This document shows, one piece after another, positions 61,579 to 64,000 of a stretch of DNA of 64,000 nucleotides. The notes below the pieces were generated by a model. It saw only the letters and a list, made by a program, of their open reading frames with translations, was not told where the DNA came from and made no database searches. Position 1 is the first letter of the stretch; the number at the start of each line of letters is the position of its first letter. Made by a program: the position numbers and the translations under genes. The stretch is taken from assembly GCF_002964785.1 (NCBI RefSeq), contig NZ_PQCC01000002.1, positions 545,758-609,757 on the forward strand. Direction: 5' to 3'. Source of the DNA: Pseudoalteromonas sp. T1lg48 (GTDB lineage Bacteria; Pseudomonadota; Gammaproteobacteria; Enterobacterales; Alteromonadaceae).

Positions 61579-63084
61579 TTACCCCAGCGCCGCCACCATG
61601 CGTTCAAAGGCACGATAACTTAGAGCTTCTTTAATAGCGGCTTGAGAAATTTCGGTCTCACCGGCGAGATCGGCTATGGTCCGTGCGACCTTAATAATGC
61701 GCTGGTGCGAGCGTGGCGACAACTGAAACTGTTCGCTGGCAGCACCAAGGTAATCACGACAAAGGGAAGTTAATGAACAGTGGATATGCAACTCCTGAAC
61801 CGAGAGTAAGGCATTGGCTTTTCCCTGACGTTGTTGTTGCCTCTGCCATGCTATGGCAACACGTGAGCGAATAGTCGCGCTGTCTTCTTCGGCTTGTGGC
61901 GATAGCAGCTGAGCACTGGGAATGCGAGGTAGTTCAATCTGTAGGTCAATGCGATCGATAAAGGGGCCCGAGATCCGCGCTAAGTATCGCATTACCTGAT
62001 CGGGCGTTGCGCGCTTATCACTATGGTGCCCGGTAGGACTGGGGTTTAGTGCGGCAATCAGCTGAAAGCGAGCGGGAAAATCCACCTGCTGGGCGGCCCG
62101 GGAAATCGTCACCTTACCGGTTTCCATCGGCTCCCTTAGGCTATCTATGACCTTACGCTCAAATTCGGGTAGTTCATCCAAGAATAAGACGCCATTATGC
62201 GCAAGGGATATCTCCCCCGGTTTTGGTTTCGACGAGCCGCCAACCAGAGCGACCGCAGAGCAGGTATGATGGGGGCTACGAAAAGGCCGCTGCAGCCATT
62301 TGCTGGCATCAATGGCCTTTCCCGAGACCGAATACACGGCGGCGGTCTCCAGAGCTTGCTGTGTGGACATTTGCGGCAAAATCGTTGCAAATCGTTGTGC
62401 CAGCATGGACTTACCGGTGCCGGGCGGACCGCTAAACAGTACGTTATGCCCACCCGCTGCGGCAATTTCTAATACTCGCTTAGCCATTGCCTGTCCCTTT
62501 ACATCACTGAAGTCAACGCTAGCAGACGTCGTTCGCTGTTCAATGGGGAGGGGGGTAACCAGGTCTAGTTCCTGCTGCCCAGATAGATCATGCCAAACTT
62601 GCTGTAATGAATGGGCACACTTGACCTTGGCACTGTCGATTAACGCCGCTTCGTCTTGATTCTCTGCACTGAGGTAAACTAAGCGCTTGGCCTTGTTGGC
62701 GGCTAACACCGAAGGGATAACCCCACGAATGGGCCTTAGCTGGCCATCAAGGCCAAGCTCGGCGAGCAGCTCTACCTCAGCAAGATTAGCAAACTTAAGT
62801 TGCTCGGAGGCGATAAGTATACCCACGGCGATAGCGAGATCGTAGCGCCCACCTTCCTTTGGTAGGTCGGCTGGAGCAAGATTGACGACGATACGTTGAC
62901 TTGGAAATATAAAATGGCCATTCTCAATGGCACTGCGTACCCTGTCTTTAGCTTCCTTTACCGAAGTTTCAGGTAAACCAACGATATTGAAACTGGGAAG
63001 ACCGGAGCCGAGATAGACCTCAACACGAACCTCAATGGCTTCGATACCGATTTGTTCACGGGTATATACTTGCGCTAAAGACAC
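61579..63084 (-). CDS. comM: ComM/YifB-type Mg-chelatase-like AAA+ ATPase
   Basis: A 501-aa hexameric branch-migration helicase needed for recombination of transformed DNA in naturally competent species, and widespread elsewhere. The N-terminal ChlI-like domain (IVGLPETSVKEAKDRVRSAIEN) is at about residues 35-56. Walker A GPPGTGKSML is near 216, Walker B NGVLFLDELPEF near 293, and the C-terminal Mg_chelatase_C domain ends in LSYRAFERM. GTG 63084 has AGGAG upstream. No competence genes are adjacent. Confidence 0.93.
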   Translation of the reverse strand: MSLAQVYTREQIGIEAIEVRVEVYLGSGLPSFNIVGLPETSVKEAKDRVRSAIENGHFIFPSQRIVVNLAPADLPKEGGRYDLAIAVGILIASEQLKFANLAEVELLAELGLDGQLRPIRGVIPSVLAANKAKRLVYLSAENQDEAALIDSAKVKCAHSLQQVWHDLSGQQELDLVTPLPIEQRTTSASVDFSDVKGQAMAKRVLEIAAAGGHNVLFSGPPGTGKSMLAQRFATILPQMSTQQALETAAVYSVSGKAIDASKWLQRPFRSPHHTCSAVALVGGSSKPKPGEISLAHNGVLFLDELPEFERKVIDSLREPMETGKVTISRAAQQVDFPARFQLIAALNPSPTGHHSDKRATPDQVMRYLARISGPFIDRIDLQIELPRIPSAQLLSPQAEEDSATIRSRVAIAWQRQQQRQGKANALLSVQELHIHCSLTSLCRDYLGAASEQFQLSPRSHQRIIKVARTIADLAGETEISQAAIKEALSYRAFERMVAALG

Positions 63085-63118
63085 ATCCCTGTCTCCTTGC
63101 CTGACTTATTACTTAAGT

Positions 63119-63733
63119 CTAGCTAGGATATCGAAAAACGTATAAACCTAGATTCCAACGAATGGCGATTAGTCGTACCAACAAGGTCGCGGCGCCTCCC
63201 AGCCACATGGCCAGCTGCGGGTTAATATCCAGGTGCAACAGTAAGATATATAGACCAGCCCCGACAACGCAAGCAATGGCGTACAAAGGCCCTTTTAACA
63301 ACATGGGGACCTCCCCGGCTAAAACATCGCGGATAACACCGCCAAAGCACCCGGTCAAAACCGCCATTATCACCGCGGTCATTGCTGGTACACCTATTTC
63401 CAGCGCTTTCTGAGCACCCATAATGGCAAAAAAGGCTATCCCTAAGGCGTCGGCTACTTGTAAGAAATAATGAGGAAAACTTTGCTTGTAATTAAGCCAC
63501 ATTATGGTGATAAAAACCGTGACTAATATGGTGATAAAGTAACTGGTATCATGCACCCAAAACACCGGCACATCTAAGATTATATCACGCAGGGTACCAC
63601 CACCTATGGCAGTCACGGCCGCTAAGATGATCACCCCAAAACCATCCATGCTCTTTTCATGAGCCAAAAGCGTACCTGAAATGGCAAAAACGGCTACACC
63701 TAACAGATCAAACCAATGATAAAGCTCATACAT
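63119..63733 (-). CDS. TRIC-like cation channel family protein (YicG/YadS)
   Basis: A 204-aa inner-membrane protein with seven hydrophobic segments arranged as two repeats. The two GGG/GG motifs, TAIGGGTLRDII and GCFGGVIRDVLAGE, are the hallmark of the bacterial TRIC/UPF0126 family. It probably conducts monovalent cations, though the E. coli relatives have been tied to glycine uptake or sensitivity. The start is ATG 63733. It is upstream of comM, 34 bp apart, so the two may form an operon. Confidence 0.92.
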   Translation of the reverse strand: MYELYHWFDLLGVAVFAISGTLLAHEKSMDGFGVIILAAVTAIGGGTLRDIILDVPVFWVHDTSYFITILVTVFITIMWLNYKQSFPHYFLQVADALGIAFFAIMGAQKALEIGVPAMTAVIMAVLTGCFGGVIRDVLAGEVPMLLKGPLYAIACVVGAGLYILLLHLDINPQLAMWLGGAATLLVRLIAIRWNLGLYVFRYPS

Positions 63734-63910
63734 AGTCGCGGCTCATGGGTAAAAACTCTTTGTAACATAAGCATAAAAGTACTGGCAACCTTGTTTGGGC
63801 AAGGCTTTTCGGTAATGGTGCTTAATCACTCGGAGTAACAAAGAAACTTCACTGTAGATTAAACTGGAGTCAGTACGAAGAGGTTACAAGCAATTTTTTA
63901 AGTTACAAAC
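63734..63910. other. Gap between TRIC gene and rRNA terminator
   Basis: This 177-bp gap should hold the TRIC/comM promoter on the minus strand. CCTTGTTTGGGCAAGG (63788-63803) is a small inverted repeat. I see no gene here. Confidence 0.3.
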
Positions 63911-63946
63911 GCAAAAAACCCGCTGCATTGCTGCAACGGGTTTCTT
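63911..63946 (-). terminator. rRNA operon terminator
   Basis: On the minus strand, ACCCGTTGCAG and CTGCAGCGGGT-type arms pair and are followed by TTTTTTGC. It lies directly after the 5S rRNA end. Confidence 0.88.
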
Positions 63947-63953
63947 TAATAAG

Positions 63954-64000
63954 GCCCTGACGATGTTCTACTTTCACATGGCAAATGCCACACTATCATC
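63954..64000 (-). rRNA. rrf: 5S rRNA, 3' end (partial)
   Basis: The minus strand reads GATGATAGTGTGGCATT, then GCCATGTGAAAGTAGAACATC, which is the conserved 3' third of gammaproteobacterial 5S rRNA, and continues off the window's right edge. It marks the end of an rRNA operon transcribed leftward. The 3' boundary near 63954 is approximate. Confidence 0.85.

Noticed and set aside
1..64000. CRISPR arrays, prophage, complete transposase genes, tRNA genes
   Set aside because: I looked for regular repeats, integrase or phage genes, transposases and cloverleaf patterns and found none that I could support.

Overview
The window is chromosomal DNA from a gammaproteobacterium, most likely a marine Alteromonadales-type organism (relatives of Alteromonas, Shewanella, Pseudoalteromonas). 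The evidence is the gene content: cytochromes c4 and c5, DUF2489-YihI-HemN, UbiK, Rep, the ilvGMEDA operon, typA next to glnA-ntrBC, and YiiD-Dtd-YihY. Several blocks keep the enterobacterial order hemN-yihI-(csrC)-engB-(spf)-polA and typA-glnA-ntrB-ntrC. Almost everything is housekeeping DNA. A 265-bp MITE-like element (1521-1785) and a small low-GC hypothetical region (about 19.3-20.5 kb) are the only accessory-looking stretches.

Layout. 0-2.7 kb: edge of a membrane gene, hutI, MITE, YeeZ-like oxidoreductase. 2.8-9.2 kb: hemN, DUF2489, yihI, methyltransferase, a GGA-rich Csr/Rsm-type sRNA, cytochrome c4, engB, DUF1285, YceI. 9.2-12.4 kb: a possible second sRNA, then polA, which is split by a one-base frameshift. 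13-19.3 kb: elbB, cytochrome c5, a GAF-GAF-GGDEF-degenerate EAL protein, rep, ubiK. 19.5-24.3 kb: a hypothetical protein, a BI-1-like protein, carbonic anhydrase, a methyltransferase, an NMT1-type binding protein. 24.3-31 kb: ilvGMEDA with its own promoter, leader peptide and attenuator. 31.2-36.5 kb: a TraB/GumN protein, then a lysine riboswitch and a four-gene operon (dapA, dapD, PLP decarboxylase, M14 desuccinylase). 36.6-42.4 kb: pldA, fabY/yiiD, SpeE-like, dtd, a catalytically dead Pip-like protein, yihY, a DUF2959 lipoprotein. 42.5-47.3 kb: an NsrR-controlled nitric-oxide defence cluster (norB frameshifted, ytfE, nsrR, nnrS). 47.3-59 kb: a membrane XRE regulator, typA, glnA, DUF4124, ntrB, ntrC, a cNMP-binding protein, yacL, transporters. 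59-64 kb: an OmpR-type regulator, a Sel1/TonB-C protein, comM, a TRIC-like channel, and the 3' end of a 5S rRNA with its operon terminator.

The strongest candidates for something new are the following. (1) The lysine-riboswitch operon pairs DapD with a decarboxylase that lacks the diaminopimelate-decarboxylase signature and with an AstE-like desuccinylase. It could form an alternative succinylated route to lysine. (2) An unannotated CsrC-like sRNA lies at the syntenic csrC position, with a palindromic upstream site about 180 bp from its predicted start. (3) A structured transcript may lie downstream of polA, where spf sits in enterics. (4) A proline-iminopeptidase-like protein has lost its Ser and His. 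Both polA and norB carry single-base deletions that create an immediate TAG. These may be sequencing errors or true lesions and should be checked against reads.
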